Source: Chitinophagaceae bacterium
GTDB lineage: Bacteria; Bacteroidota; Bacteroidia; Chitinophagales; Chitinophagaceae
NCBI GenBank assembly: GCA_947452965.1
Contig: CANGEW010000002.1
Location: 62,001 to 126,000 of the forward strand
DNA: 64,000 nucleotides
Direction of reading: 5' to 3'
Position numbers and translations under genes: made by a program. The notes beneath the pieces were generated by a model. The model searched no databases, was not told the origin of the DNA, and saw nothing but the letters and a program-made list of their open reading frames with translations. How positions within the stretch are numbered: the first letter of the stretch is position 1; every line of letters starts with the position of its first letter. Below, one piece after another: positions 28,984-39,212 of this stretch.

Positions 28984-31374
28984 ATGAATTTTTTCGCTCG
29001 AATTGCTGTTGTGCTTCTTTTGCTAGTTAATGCAAATGCTGTGTTTTCAAAATCACGGATAAAAGGTGCTTTTAGTGGGATTGTAAAAGATGCGCAAACG
29101 GGCAACCCTATTGAAGGCGCTTCTGTTTATATTTCAGATGTTAAACTAGGAAGTATTACAGATAAAAAAGGGTTTTTTATTTTGATGCATGTGAGTGATG
29201 GCAAGCATTTGGTAGAAGTGTCGCATATAGGCTATTCAACTCAAGCTTTTTCAATTTCAATTGATGGAGATCTACAAAAAGAAATATTACTACAACCTAC
29301 TATTGTTGAAAATAATGCGGTGGTTGTAACAGGAGTAACAAAAGCTACTCAATTAAAAAATATTCCGTTTCAGGTGTCTGTAATGAAAAAACAAGATTTG
29401 TTACAAACTTCCTCAATGAACATCATTGAAAGTATTACAAAAAAAGCAGGCATATCATCTATTTCAACAGGACCCGCCATTTCAAAACCAATCATACGCG
29501 GATTAGGATATAATCGAGTCTTAACAGTAAATGATGGTGTTCGGCAGGAAGGTCAGCAATGGGGTGATGAACATGGCATTGAAATTGATGAAGCCAGCGT
29601 TAATAAAATTGAAGTACTCAAAGGACCTGCTTCTTTAGTGTATGGAAGCGATGCCATGGCGGGAGTAATCAATATCATTTCAAATGTACCCGCTCCCAAT
29701 AATACCATAAAATCAAATATCGGTTCTAATTATCAATCCAATAATCAATTACGGAGCGTGAATGGTAATATTTCAGGCAATAAATACGGAATCAATTGGA
29801 ATCTATATGGAACCCTAAAAGCAGCAACCGATTATCAAAATAAATATGATGGTTATGTATTTAATTCCAAATTTAATGAACACAATGCAGGAGGTTATAT
29901 AGGATACAACTCAAGTTGGGGATATAGTCATTTGTTACTCAGTAATTTTGATATGAAAGCGGGATTGGTAGAGGGTAAAAGAGATTCCACAACAGGAAAT
30001 TTTGTAAAGTCTATTTCACAAATTTCAGATACGATTGCTTCTAATGCCGATTTTACAAGTGTTAATCCTAATATTCCTTATCAACATATTCGTCATTTTA
30101 AAATAGCTACAGATAATGCTATTAAAATCGGAGCCAATCATCTTTCTATAAATGTAGGTTGGCAAGAAAATCAAAGAGAGGAGTTTGGTAATCCTGACAA
30201 CACATCAGAACGAGCACTATATTTTGATATGAAAACTATTACCTATGCGGCTCAGTTTCATTGCAAAGATATAAACGGATTTAAAACCTCATTTGGAATC
30301 AATGGTATGAATCAATCTAATGTAAACCTCGGACTAGAGCAACTGATACCTGATTATTTATTATCGGATGCTGGAGTATTTGTTTTTGTACAGAAGGAGT
30401 ATCATACATTGAATATTAGTGGTGGCATTCGATTTGATCAAAGAAATATTCAAGTACAAGCTTTAAAAGAAGGAGGATTAGACAAAGGAGAAGCTTTTAC
30501 AAAACAATTCGGCAATTTTTCGGGAAGTGTGGGAGTTACCTATCCGTTTAATAATCACATAAATGCCAAACTAAATCTAGCAAGTGCATACAGGGCCCCA
30601 AGTATTCCTGAACTTGCCGCTAATGGTGCTCATGAAGGAACCATTCGTTATGAATACGGTAATAAAAACTTACAAAGTGAAACCAGTACTCAAATAGATG
30701 CATCTGTAGAATTAAACTATGAGCATTTTTCTTTTAATTTGGCCGGATACTTTAATCAATTCAATAATTTTATTTTTTATCAAAAGCTACAAATTGCTTC
30801 CGGGGCAGACTCTATGGTCAATGGTTTAAGTGCCTTTCAATTTAATCAACAAAAAGCAAATGTAGCGGGTGTTGAAGTTACACTAGACATTCACCCGCAT
30901 CCATTGGATTGGCTACATGTTGAAAATACATTTTCCTATGTTCGTGGTTATTTTCAAGAATCAATTGAAGGATCAAATAATTTACCTTTTATTCCAGCAC
31001 CTAAATTGTTGACTGAAATTCGTGCCGATAGAAAATCATTGAGTAAGCTATTACAAAACGCTTACTTTAAAATTGAAATGGAGAATACATTCGATCAAAA
31101 TAATGCTTTTACGGCCTATAATACAGAATCTGCTTCATCTGGTTATACGATTTTTAATTTAGGATTAGGCGCAGATATTTGTAACCAAAAAAGTCATCCA
31201 TTGTTTTCTTTATTTATAACAGCATCTAATATTACCGATGTGGCTTATCAAAATCATTTAAGCAGATTAAAATATGCCGACACAAATAACGCAACAGGTA
31301 GAAGAGGAGTGTTCAATGTGGGAAGAAATATTGGAGTAAAACTTCTCGTGCCTTTGAGTTTTGAATGGAAATAA
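28984..31374 (+). CDS. TonB-dependent outer-membrane receptor with CarboxypepD_reg-like N-domain
   Basis: A 796-residue outer-membrane receptor from ATG 28984. After a signal peptide (ending NAVFS) comes a carboxypeptidase-regulatory-like beta-sandwich (FSGIVKDAQTGNPIEGASVYI), then the plug (PIIRGLGYNRVLTVNDGVRQEGQQWG...VLKGPASLVYGSDAMAGVINII). A 22-strand-type barrel ends in an aromatic-rich C-terminus. The plug HGIEIDEASV and barrel FIFYQKLQ...FQFNQ segments are reminiscent of metal receptors of the ZnuD type, but I cannot assign a substrate. No SusD partner is adjacent, so it is not a SusCD pair. The TTG-initiated extension is rejected because it begins inside the -7 element. Confidence 0.92.
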   Translation: MNFFARIAVVLLLLVNANAVFSKSRIKGAFSGIVKDAQTGNPIEGASVYISDVKLGSITDKKGFFILMHVSDGKHLVEVSHIGYSTQAFSISIDGDLQKEILLQPTIVENNAVVVTGVTKATQLKNIPFQVSVMKKQDLLQTSSMNIIESITKKAGISSISTGPAISKPIIRGLGYNRVLTVNDGVRQEGQQWGDEHGIEIDEASVNKIEVLKGPASLVYGSDAMAGVINIISNVPAPNNTIKSNIGSNYQSNNQLRSVNGNISGNKYGINWNLYGTLKAATDYQNKYDGYVFNSKFNEHNAGGYIGYNSSWGYSHLLLSNFDMKAGLVEGKRDSTTGNFVKSISQISDTIASNADFTSVNPNIPYQHIRHFKIATDNAIKIGANHLSINVGWQENQREEFGNPDNTSERALYFDMKTITYAAQFHCKDINGFKTSFGINGMNQSNVNLGLEQLIPDYLLSDAGVFVFVQKEYHTLNISGGIRFDQRNIQVQALKEGGLDKGEAFTKQFGNFSGSVGVTYPFNNHINAKLNLASAYRAPSIPELAANGAHEGTIRYEYGNKNLQSETSTQIDASVELNYEHFSFNLAGYFNQFNNFIFYQKLQIASGADSMVNGLSAFQFNQQKANVAGVEVTLDIHPHPLDWLHVENTFSYVRGYFQESIEGSNNLPFIPAPKLLTEIRADRKSLSKLLQNAYFKIEMENTFDQNNAFTAYNTESASSGYTIFNLGLGADICNQKSHPLFSLFITASNITDVAYQNHLSRLKYADTNNATGRRGVFNVGRNIGVKLLVPLSFEWK

Positions 31375-31378
31375 AAAT

Positions 31379-31804
31379 TTATTCAAATTCTTTAGGGGCA
31401 TGTTTTTCATATTCCTCATCATAGCGAACAAAAAACCGTATATAAATCACTCTGCTTAATCGCATCATCCAAGGTTGCAAAACAATCAAAGTGACGGTGT
31501 TTGTAATCAACCAATAAAATATACGATTATCCTCCGTAGAAATCCCTACTAATACCCACCATGCAACAAACGTACTAACGGAAATGGCTACTGCAAGCGC
31601 ATAACTAACATAACCGGTACCGTACCAAAATCCAGGCTCCATATCATATTTTTGATGACAGACAGGACAATGTTCGTACATCCCAAAAATATGCTGTAAA
31701 GAAAGTCTTCTGTATGCATTTTTGTCAATGAACATTTGACCTTTTCTGCACCTAGGACAACGCATTTTTAAAATGCTGAGATAATAATTGGGTTTAGATT
31801 TCAT
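31379..31804 (-). CDS. DUF983 zinc-ribbon membrane protein
   Basis: A 141-residue protein with two Cys pairs near the N-terminus (CPRC at 16-19, CPVC at 46-49) that likely bind zinc. The conserved DMEPGFWYGTGYVSY motif and two membrane helices follow. These are the signature of DUF983, a family without an assigned function. It begins 1 bp downstream of the ABC exporter stop, so the two are co-transcribed, and its stop lies 4 bp from that of the TonB receptor. Confidence 0.88.
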   Translation of the reverse strand: MKSKPNYYLSILKMRCPRCRKGQMFIDKNAYRRLSLQHIFGMYEHCPVCHQKYDMEPGFWYGTGYVSYALAVAISVSTFVAWWVLVGISTEDNRIFYWLITNTVTLIVLQPWMMRLSRVIYIRFFVRYDEEYEKHAPKEFE

Positions 31805-31805
31805 A

Positions 31806-33620
31806 TTAACTGGTCGTTATTTTTTTTCTTTCACCAATTTGTTGACGCCACATCGCATAATAAAGACCTTTTTCTTCAATAAGCTTTTGATGGGCGCCTG
31901 TTTCGATTATACTCCCTTTCTCCAAAACATAGATTCTATCTGCGTGCATGATTGTACTTAATCGATGAGCTATTAAAATGGTGATTTGATCTTTTAATGA
32001 GGATACTTCAATAATCGTATTAGTGATTTCTTCTTCCGTAAGTGAATCCAAAGCAGAGGTGGCTTCGTCAAAAATCAGAATTTGTGGTTTTCTTAATAAG
32101 GCTCTGGCAATTGAAATCCGTTGTTTTTCTCCACCACTTAATTTGAGTCCGCCTTCGCCAATCATTGTATCAAGACCTTTTTCCGCTCTTGACAACAAAT
32201 TGTCACACGAGGCCTTTTGTAAGGCTTCATGTAAATCCGACTCACTTGCAGTAGGGTTAACAAATAATAAATTCTCTCTAATACTACCACTAAACAAATT
32301 AGTGTCTTGCGTTACAAATCCAATTTGACTTCTTAGATCATCAAATTTTATTTCTGTTTCATCTAGTCCATTGTATAAAATTTTTCCCTCTTCGGGTCTG
32401 TATAAACCCACTAATAATTTCATTAAGGTGGATTTGCCACTACCACTGGGTCCAACAAAAGCAATGGTATCTCCAAGCCTTACATCAAAACTAATATCGT
32501 CAATAGCCTTATGAATCGCAGTTTGATGTTTAAAAGAAACATTTGTAAAAGTTAAAGCTTCAATGTTTCCTAAATTTTTTGGATTAACAGGTTCCGCTTC
32601 CGGAGGTTTTTTCATTAACTTGTCGAAATTGTTTAAAGAGGCTTCGGCTTCTCTGTAGGAAAGTAAAATATTGCCAATTTCCTGTAAAGGCCCAAATACA
32701 AAAAATGAAAATATTTGCATAGTAACCAATTGACCTGCATCCATTTCATTATGAAAAATGAGCCACATTAATATAAATAAAATTACCTGACGGAGCGTGT
32801 TTACCAATGTGCCCTGAACAAAACTGATGCTTCTGATTCTTTTTACTTTTTTTAATTCAAGACCTAAAATTTTATACGTGTTTTTATTTAAACGCTCTAC
32901 CTCCTGATTGGTTAAACCCAAACTTTTTACAAGTTCAATGTTTCTCAAAGATTCTGTGGTTGAGCCAGCTAAAGCAGTTGTTTCGCCCACAATATTTTTT
33001 TGAATAAGTTTTATTTTTTTACTCAGCTTGTTAGTAATAAAAGTAAGAATAGTAATCCCCAATAAATAGGCTAAAGGAATTCTCCAGTTGATATACAAAG
33101 CGGCATAGACGAATACAAAAACAACCCCAACAATTACTCCAAATAAGATATTGATGAAATTAATCATGAACTTTTCTACATCAGCCCTAACTTTTGTTAA
33201 TACGGATAATGTTTCTCCGCTTCGCTGATCTTCAAAATCTTGATACGGCAATTTCATCGCATGTTGTAAGCCATCTGTAAAAACCTTCGCACCAAATTTT
33301 TGAATAATGAGGTTTAAAGAGTAATCTTGAAAAGCTTTGGCAATTCTGCTTACCATTGCAACTGTAATGGAAAAGAGCAAAATATAAAAAACGCCTAATT
33401 GAAGATAAATATGATTCTTTCGATTGATTTGTTCATAAGCCCAAAAAAAATGATGTTGTGAATATGAAGCTGGCTTAGCTTGGTAATCGCTTGCTAAATT
33501 GACCAGTTTTCCTAATAGAATTGGATCTATAAGTGAGAAACCAATATTGATGCCTGCAAGTAGGAGGGTTATGATTACCAACCACTTATGAGGCTTTAAA
33601 TAATTTGCTAAAATCTTCAT
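31806..33620 (-). CDS. ABC exporter, fused membrane and ATPase half-transporter
   Basis: A 604-residue type IV ABC exporter. Six membrane helices (residues about 15-330) precede the nucleotide-binding domain. This has Walker A GPSGSGKST near residue 390, the Q-loop IGFVTQDTNLFSGS, the signature LSGGEKQRISIARALL, Walker B ILIFDEATSALD and the H-loop IAHRLST. It would work as a homodimer. The family includes lipid, peptide and drug exporters, and the sequence does not say which. DUF983 follows immediately. Confidence 0.93.
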   Translation of the reverse strand: MKILANYLKPHKWLVIITLLLAGINIGFSLIDPILLGKLVNLASDYQAKPASYSQHHFFWAYEQINRKNHIYLQLGVFYILLFSITVAMVSRIAKAFQDYSLNLIIQKFGAKVFTDGLQHAMKLPYQDFEDQRSGETLSVLTKVRADVEKFMINFINILFGVIVGVVFVFVYAALYINWRIPLAYLLGITILTFITNKLSKKIKLIQKNIVGETTALAGSTTESLRNIELVKSLGLTNQEVERLNKNTYKILGLELKKVKRIRSISFVQGTLVNTLRQVILFILMWLIFHNEMDAGQLVTMQIFSFFVFGPLQEIGNILLSYREAEASLNNFDKLMKKPPEAEPVNPKNLGNIEALTFTNVSFKHQTAIHKAIDDISFDVRLGDTIAFVGPSGSGKSTLMKLLVGLYRPEEGKILYNGLDETEIKFDDLRSQIGFVTQDTNLFSGSIRENLLFVNPTASESDLHEALQKASCDNLLSRAEKGLDTMIGEGGLKLSGGEKQRISIARALLRKPQILIFDEATSALDSLTEEEITNTIIEVSSLKDQITILIAHRLSTIMHADRIYVLEKGSIIETGAHQKLIEEKGLYYAMWRQQIGERKKITTS

Positions 33621-33822
33621 TTTTGATACAGTATAAAAAGTTTATTTGTTTTATTTTTAATATTCTATATTCGGATTCATTGTAAGGGATGCAAGGTCGG
33701 TTAATTTTTTGGAACTTATTTTATTCATACAATTTAAAATATTGATGATAATCATAAAACAGGTTCAAAAAACATAATTAATAAAAGCTATTTTTTTTTG
33801 TATTTTCGGTAAAATCTTTTTG

Positions 33823-36800
33823 ATGTTTAATTTTTACAATAGAATAATGGCACTGAAAGTATCAATCATTCTATTGGTGTGTTTATTTTTTTATAATAAG
33901 AATTATTGTCAAACGCCTGTTCCTATGGCGAGTCAAGTTGGCTTATCCTACACAGAAAATTTTGATTCCATTGCAAATTGGACAAACAATTTTGCAAGTG
34001 GATATGGAGCCAATAGATGGCGTTCTGTAGCAACATCTGGAGGTACAGGTACCACTGCAGCAGGTACATTAATTAATGTATCTTCTGCGACCTTTAACAC
34101 AGGTACTACGAGTGGAATTCAAAAAGGAACAGGCAATATTAAATTTCTTGCTGGTGTAAGTAGCCAAGTGGCGATAGAATTTTTAGTTGATTTTAATGGA
34201 GTAGTTGCAGATTCTTTGGTCATGGATGTTAGCACAATAAATAATTCTACAGGCTCCAAAGCGTCTACTTTTAAAATTTTCTATAAAACCATTAATAGTT
34301 CTACTTTTCAAGAGTTATCTAACAATACAACAGATTATAATGCTACTAATAATGTGGTTAATAATCAGCATTTAAGTTATAAATTACCTTCTACAATAAA
34401 CGATTCATCCGTTATTTTTAGGTTTTATGATTTTTCCGGAAGTGGTGCAGGAAATTTCCCTTTTATTGCATTAGATAATGTAAATGTTACCGGCCAATCA
34501 AGAAACACTAGTAGTTATTTTAGATCAAAAATGACAGGCAATTGGACAGATAGTTCTATTTGGCAAGCTTCATCAGATAGTAGTCATTGGTGCAATACAA
34601 TAGTTTATCCAACCTCTTCTGCCAAAGCAGTCAATATTCGTACAGGTGACACCGTTACTATTTCTGCTGACGTTTCCGCAAAGCGATTATATATAGAATC
34701 GGGTGGCATATTAACTTACGATAATAGTGTAGGCATTGCTGCTACATTTTCTTTAAATATATCAGATACTACAGGAGCTGATTTAGTTGTAGCTGGAACC
34801 TATGAATTATTTGGAAGACAACCTTCTTTCGCTTCAGGTACGATTGCTCAAATTATCAATGGTGGTGTAGTGAAAGTACTGGCAAATAATTCTCCGGGGA
34901 ATAGTGATAATTTTGCTCAGTTATCAAATGTGTATTTCGCCACAGGAGCTGTTTTTGATTGGAGTTCATCAAGTCAGTTTAGTTCTAATGGAGCCATTTA
35001 CTTTCCCAATGCTCTTTCAACAGAGCTTCCCATTTTCAGAGTGTCTATTGGAGTTGCCAATATTGGAAGTGCTACTAATACTAGATTTAACGGAGTATTT
35101 AATGCGGTTCAATCTGTTTCTTTTTCTAATACGGGAATTAAGTATTTTAGAAATGGAATAACTGGAGTTGCCACCATTACCCAAACAAGTGGTTCAGGAA
35201 ATTTTGTAATAGATGGTGATACAGCAATTCTCTCAGATGCGGCTGGAAAAATTGAACTTGCAACTGGCGGTACGCTCACCATTGCTAGCAATACTAAAGC
35301 TGTATTAACATCTGATAAGTTTATCAATATTGGTTCAATATTAGTGAATGGTGTTTTAAAAACATCATCAAATCGTTTGTTTGGAACCGGAGCTTTTTAT
35401 TTAAATACAGGCGGTAGTTTGTATATTGGTTCAGTTGGTGGAATTTCTTTATCTGGTTCATCAGGAAATATTCAAATGACAGGTAGGAATTATGGTAAAG
35501 GTGGAAATTATTATTATTATGGTACCTCCAATCAAATAACTGGTCTTGGTTTACCAGATACGGTAAAAGGAATTTTACAAATAGAAAACACAGGAACAAC
35601 GCCTACCAATCTAGTAACGTTAAGCAACCCTGTTAAAGTAGGCACTGCATTAAATGTTCGATCAGGGGTATTAAAATTGAATAATAAAGATATTACGTTG
35701 CTTTCCGATTCCAATGCTACCGCTAACTTCGGTAAAATTGGCACTGGTGGAAGTGTAGCATATGATAGTGGAAGGTTTGTTGTAGAAAGATATATTGCTA
35801 CAGGAGTAGGGGCCGGACATCATAGTAAATCTTGGCAGTTATTAAGCACACCTACTAACAATGATGGTCAAAGTATAAAAGCGGCTTGGCAAGAAAATGC
35901 CACTTCTTCAGCAGACAACCCTTTTCCTGGTTATGGCATTCAGATTTCAAGTAATGTTACTAATGCCACTTCTGTTGGCTTTGATGTTACCTCGCCAATC
36001 CCAAGCATGAAATATTATAATGCCACTACTAATCAATGGAATGGTGTAAGTAATACAACAGGATTGTTATATAACAGTAAAGGATACATGGTTTTTGTTA
36101 GAGGTAATCGTTTAGTTACAAATTATGCTCAGGCAGCCACACCAACTATACTACGATCACGTGGTTATTTATTAGATAGCAATGCAACAGCCAATATTAC
36201 TCCAGTTTCAGTTAGTGCCGATAAATATGAATCTATTGGAAATCCCTATGCCTCTATCATTGATTTTTCAAAATTGACTCGTAGTGGAGGAGTTCAAGAT
36301 ATTTTTTATTTGTGGGATCCTAAATTAACCTCTGCGCCCTCCTCTCCGTATGGTTATGGAGGCTATCAAACATTTACTTCCAATGGAAATGGAACGTATC
36401 ATATTACTCCAGGTGGCGGAGGTTTCTCCAGTAATGATATTGCTGGCTTGATTCAATCAGGCTCAGCCTTTTTCGTTCATGCTACCGGAAGTACCGGAAC
36501 GATTGGATTCTCAGAAAACGCAAAATCTGAGGTCACCTCAACTTTGTTTAACAGATCTGGCAATTCATCAAGGCAAAGATTGAATGTAAATTTAAATGTA
36601 ATTAGCTCGACCGATTCTATCTTGTTAGATGGCACTATGTTAGAGTTTGAATCTGATTTTTCAAATCAAGTTGATATTGATGATGCAATCAAACTAACCA
36701 ATTCCGGAGAAAATATTTCTATTGTAAATCAAGATAAATATTTAGTGGTAGAACGTAGGGCAGAAATTCAACAAACAGATACTATTTATGTAAGCTTATC

Positions 36801-37554
36801 ACAATTAAAACAAAAAACCTACTTATTACAATTTACTCCTCAAAATATAAATACAAATGGCTTACAAGGAATTTTAATAGATAAATACTTACATACACAA
36901 ACCAATATTGATTTACAATCTAATAATTCAATCCAATTTTCAGTAAATTCCGACTCGGCAAGCGCCTCTAACGACAGGTTTTATATCGTTTTTCAATCTC
37001 CTGTTTCACTTCCAGTTTCAATGATTTCACTCCAATCTACACTAACAAATCACAAAACGGTATCTCTTTCATGGAAAGTTGTCAATGAAATAAATGTCTC
37101 TCATTATATTATAGAAAGAAGCACTGACGGAATCCATTTTAATCAAATAGGAAATGTTATAGCTAAAAATGTACTGAATTACCAATATTGCGATTCATTT
37201 CCTACAGCTGGAATGAATTATTATCGAGTATATGCACTTGAAGGAAATATTGATTTAAAAAAATATAGTAACGTAACAAATATTTTTATTAAAAAAGATT
37301 CCCCTTTCTTTACAATATATCCTAATCCAATAAAAGAGAAAACTTTACACCTTTACTTTAATAAATCCATTAATACAACCTTACAATTGGAAGCATATGA
37401 CATAAATGGAAGACTTTTACAAACATTCAATACACCTATACTTAACAAGAATAACATAGATATAATGTTAGACAAGCATATGCCCGCGGGTTTTTATCAA
37501 TTGTTGATCTTTGTAGATAATACAAAGTACACCACACAAATCATAGTTGATTAG
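33823..37554 (+). CDS. Large secreted beta-rich protein, T9SS cargo
   Basis: A 1243-residue secreted protein from ATG 33823; a TTG one codon earlier and an ATG at 33847 are alternatives. The signal peptide ends NYCQ. Then comes an 'ENFDSIANW...' jelly-roll-like domain to about residue 225 (ending FIALDNVNVTG). A repetitive right-handed beta-helix-like region is rich in Gly, Ser, Thr and Asn (ADVSAKRLYIESGGILTYDN and similar). A fibronectin-like module follows (SLSWKVVNEINVSHYIIERS), then a type A T9SS sorting domain from IYPNPIKEK. I see no catalytic motif. Surface adhesin or matrix protein is the likely role (inference). Confidence 0.88.
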   Translation: MFNFYNRIMALKVSIILLVCLFFYNKNYCQTPVPMASQVGLSYTENFDSIANWTNNFASGYGANRWRSVATSGGTGTTAAGTLINVSSATFNTGTTSGIQKGTGNIKFLAGVSSQVAIEFLVDFNGVVADSLVMDVSTINNSTGSKASTFKIFYKTINSSTFQELSNNTTDYNATNNVVNNQHLSYKLPSTINDSSVIFRFYDFSGSGAGNFPFIALDNVNVTGQSRNTSSYFRSKMTGNWTDSSIWQASSDSSHWCNTIVYPTSSAKAVNIRTGDTVTISADVSAKRLYIESGGILTYDNSVGIAATFSLNISDTTGADLVVAGTYELFGRQPSFASGTIAQIINGGVVKVLANNSPGNSDNFAQLSNVYFATGAVFDWSSSSQFSSNGAIYFPNALSTELPIFRVSIGVANIGSATNTRFNGVFNAVQSVSFSNTGIKYFRNGITGVATITQTSGSGNFVIDGDTAILSDAAGKIELATGGTLTIASNTKAVLTSDKFINIGSILVNGVLKTSSNRLFGTGAFYLNTGGSLYIGSVGGISLSGSSGNIQMTGRNYGKGGNYYYYGTSNQITGLGLPDTVKGILQIENTGTTPTNLVTLSNPVKVGTALNVRSGVLKLNNKDITLLSDSNATANFGKIGTGGSVAYDSGRFVVERYIATGVGAGHHSKSWQLLSTPTNNDGQSIKAAWQENATSSADNPFPGYGIQISSNVTNATSVGFDVTSPIPSMKYYNATTNQWNGVSNTTGLLYNSKGYMVFVRGNRLVTNYAQAATPTILRSRGYLLDSNATANITPVSVSADKYESIGNPYASIIDFSKLTRSGGVQDIFYLWDPKLTSAPSSPYGYGGYQTFTSNGNGTYHITPGGGGFSSNDIAGLIQSGSAFFVHATGSTGTIGFSENAKSEVTSTLFNRSGNSSRQRLNVNLNVISSTDSILLDGTMLEFESDFSNQVDIDDAIKLTNSGENISIVNQDKYLVVERRAEIQQTDTIYVSLSQLKQKTYLLQFTPQNINTNGLQGILIDKYLHTQTNIDLQSNNSIQFSVNSDSASASNDRFYIVFQSPVSLPVSMISLQSTLTNHKTVSLSWKVVNEINVSHYIIERSTDGIHFNQIGNVIAKNVLNYQYCDSFPTAGMNYYRVYALEGNIDLKKYSNVTNIFIKKDSPFFTIYPNPIKEKTLHLYFNKSINTTLQLEAYDINGRLLQTFNTPILNKNNIDIMLDKHMPAGFYQLLIFVDNTKYTTQIIVD

Positions 37555-37562
37555 CCAAATGA

Positions 37563-39110
37563 TTATGAGAATCCCCAATGTTCTCTGTCTAAACTCCTAA
37601 ATTGAATGGCTTCTGCTAAATGAGCGGTTTTGATATGGTCACTGCCTTCTAAGTCTGCAATGGTTTTACTAACTTTTAATATTCTGTCATAAGCCCGGGC
37701 AGATAAGTTTAGTTTTTCAATAGCAGTCTTTAATAATTTTTTCCCTACATCATCTAACATACAAAGTTCTTTCAAATGTTTACTACTCATCTGTGCATTC
37801 GAAAAAATAGTACTTTGATTTTTATATCTTTTTGCTTGTATGTTTCTTGCAGCTATTACTCGTTGGCGTATGTTTTCACTTTTTTCTGCGTTCTCGTTGT
37901 TAGATAAGGCATCAAATGCTACTGGCGTTACTTCTACATGTAAATCAATTCTGTCCAACAATGGACCCGATACCTTATTCAAGTACTTTTGAACCATTCC
38001 CGGGCCACAGGTGCATTCTTTTTCTGGGTGATTAAAATAACCACAAGGGCAGGGGTTCATACTGGCAATTAACATGAAGCTGGCGGGGAAATCTATTGCT
38101 ACTTTTGCTCTGGAAATGGTGACTTTTCGTTCTTCCATGGGTTGTCGCATCACTTCTAAAACGGTTCGTTTAAATTCTGGTAATTCATCTAAAAATAATA
38201 CACCATTATGCGATAAAGATATTTCTCCAGGCTGTGGATGTCCCCCTCCGCCTACTAACGCAACATCTGAAATAGTATGATGTGGACTTCTAAATGGTCG
38301 CCTACAAATGATTGTAGCATTTTCAGAAAGTTTCCCAGCAACACTATGGATTTTTGTCGTTTCCAATGCTTCATCTAAAGAAAGAGGCGGTAAGATGGTT
38401 GGTATTCTTTTGGCTAACATTGTTTTACCTGCACCCGGCGGACCGATTAAAATGGCATTATGTCCACCGGCTGCAGCTATTTCTAATGCCCTTTTGATAT
38501 TTTGTTGCCCTTTTACATCTGAAAAATCTACCTCATCATTAGTTTGTGCTTGAGAAAATTCAAGCGAACTATCCATAAATGTCGGCTGTATAGAATCTGA
38601 ATTTTTTAAAAAAGCTACCACTTCATTTAAATGAGATACCCCATAAACATTTAAATCGCTTACCATGGCAGCTTCTTTTGCATTGGCAATAGGAATAATA
38701 AGCCCATGAAAGTCATCTTTTTTTGCTTGCATCGCAATCGGTAAAGCTCCCTTTATCGGTTTGATGTTACCATCTAAACTTAATTCTCCCATGATTACAT
38801 AATCCAATAATTTTTCTGGATTATCTAATTGACCAGTGGCTGCTAATGTACCGATTGCAATAGGTAAATCAAATGCTGTTCCTGTTTTTTTTATGTCAGC
38901 AGGCGCCAAGTTTACCAGTAATTTTGTCCTAGGCATATAATATCTATTGCTCTTGATTGCACTTTCAACCCGTTGTAAACTTTCTTTAATTGCATTATCT
39001 GGCAGTCCTACTATGAAATAATTTTTACCTTGATTATTTACATCTACCTCAACGGAAATAGTAATGGCGTCTACACCATAAATCGCACTTCCAAAAGTTT
39101 TTACAAGCAT
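37563..39110 (-). CDS. YifB/ComM-family Mg-chelatase-like AAA+ ATPase
   Basis: A 515-residue AAA+ protein. The N-terminal Lon-protease-like fold (KTFGSAIYGVDAITISVEVDVN...GLPDNAIKES) precedes Walker A GPPGAGKTMLAKR, Walker B NGVLFLDELPEF, the ASMNPCPCGYF zinc-like Cys motif and the C-terminal LSARAYDRILKV segment. Homologues (ComM) are branch-migration helicases for natural transformation and recombination. It is transcribed alone, downstream of dihydroorotase, and its stop lies 8 bp from that of the T9SS protein. Confidence 0.93.
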   Translation of the reverse strand: MLVKTFGSAIYGVDAITISVEVDVNNQGKNYFIVGLPDNAIKESLQRVESAIKSNRYYMPRTKLLVNLAPADIKKTGTAFDLPIAIGTLAATGQLDNPEKLLDYVIMGELSLDGNIKPIKGALPIAMQAKKDDFHGLIIPIANAKEAAMVSDLNVYGVSHLNEVVAFLKNSDSIQPTFMDSSLEFSQAQTNDEVDFSDVKGQQNIKRALEIAAAGGHNAILIGPPGAGKTMLAKRIPTILPPLSLDEALETTKIHSVAGKLSENATIICRRPFRSPHHTISDVALVGGGGHPQPGEISLSHNGVLFLDELPEFKRTVLEVMRQPMEERKVTISRAKVAIDFPASFMLIASMNPCPCGYFNHPEKECTCGPGMVQKYLNKVSGPLLDRIDLHVEVTPVAFDALSNNENAEKSENIRQRVIAARNIQAKRYKNQSTIFSNAQMSSKHLKELCMLDDVGKKLLKTAIEKLNLSARAYDRILKVSKTIADLEGSDHIKTAHLAEAIQFRSLDREHWGFS

Positions 39111-39212
39111 ATGTAAATATCAATGCAAGTTTGAATTGGATGAGGGGAAAATCACAAAATATATAGAAGAATATAACGATAAAGTATAGTTGATTTTACT
39201 AAACCTGTGATA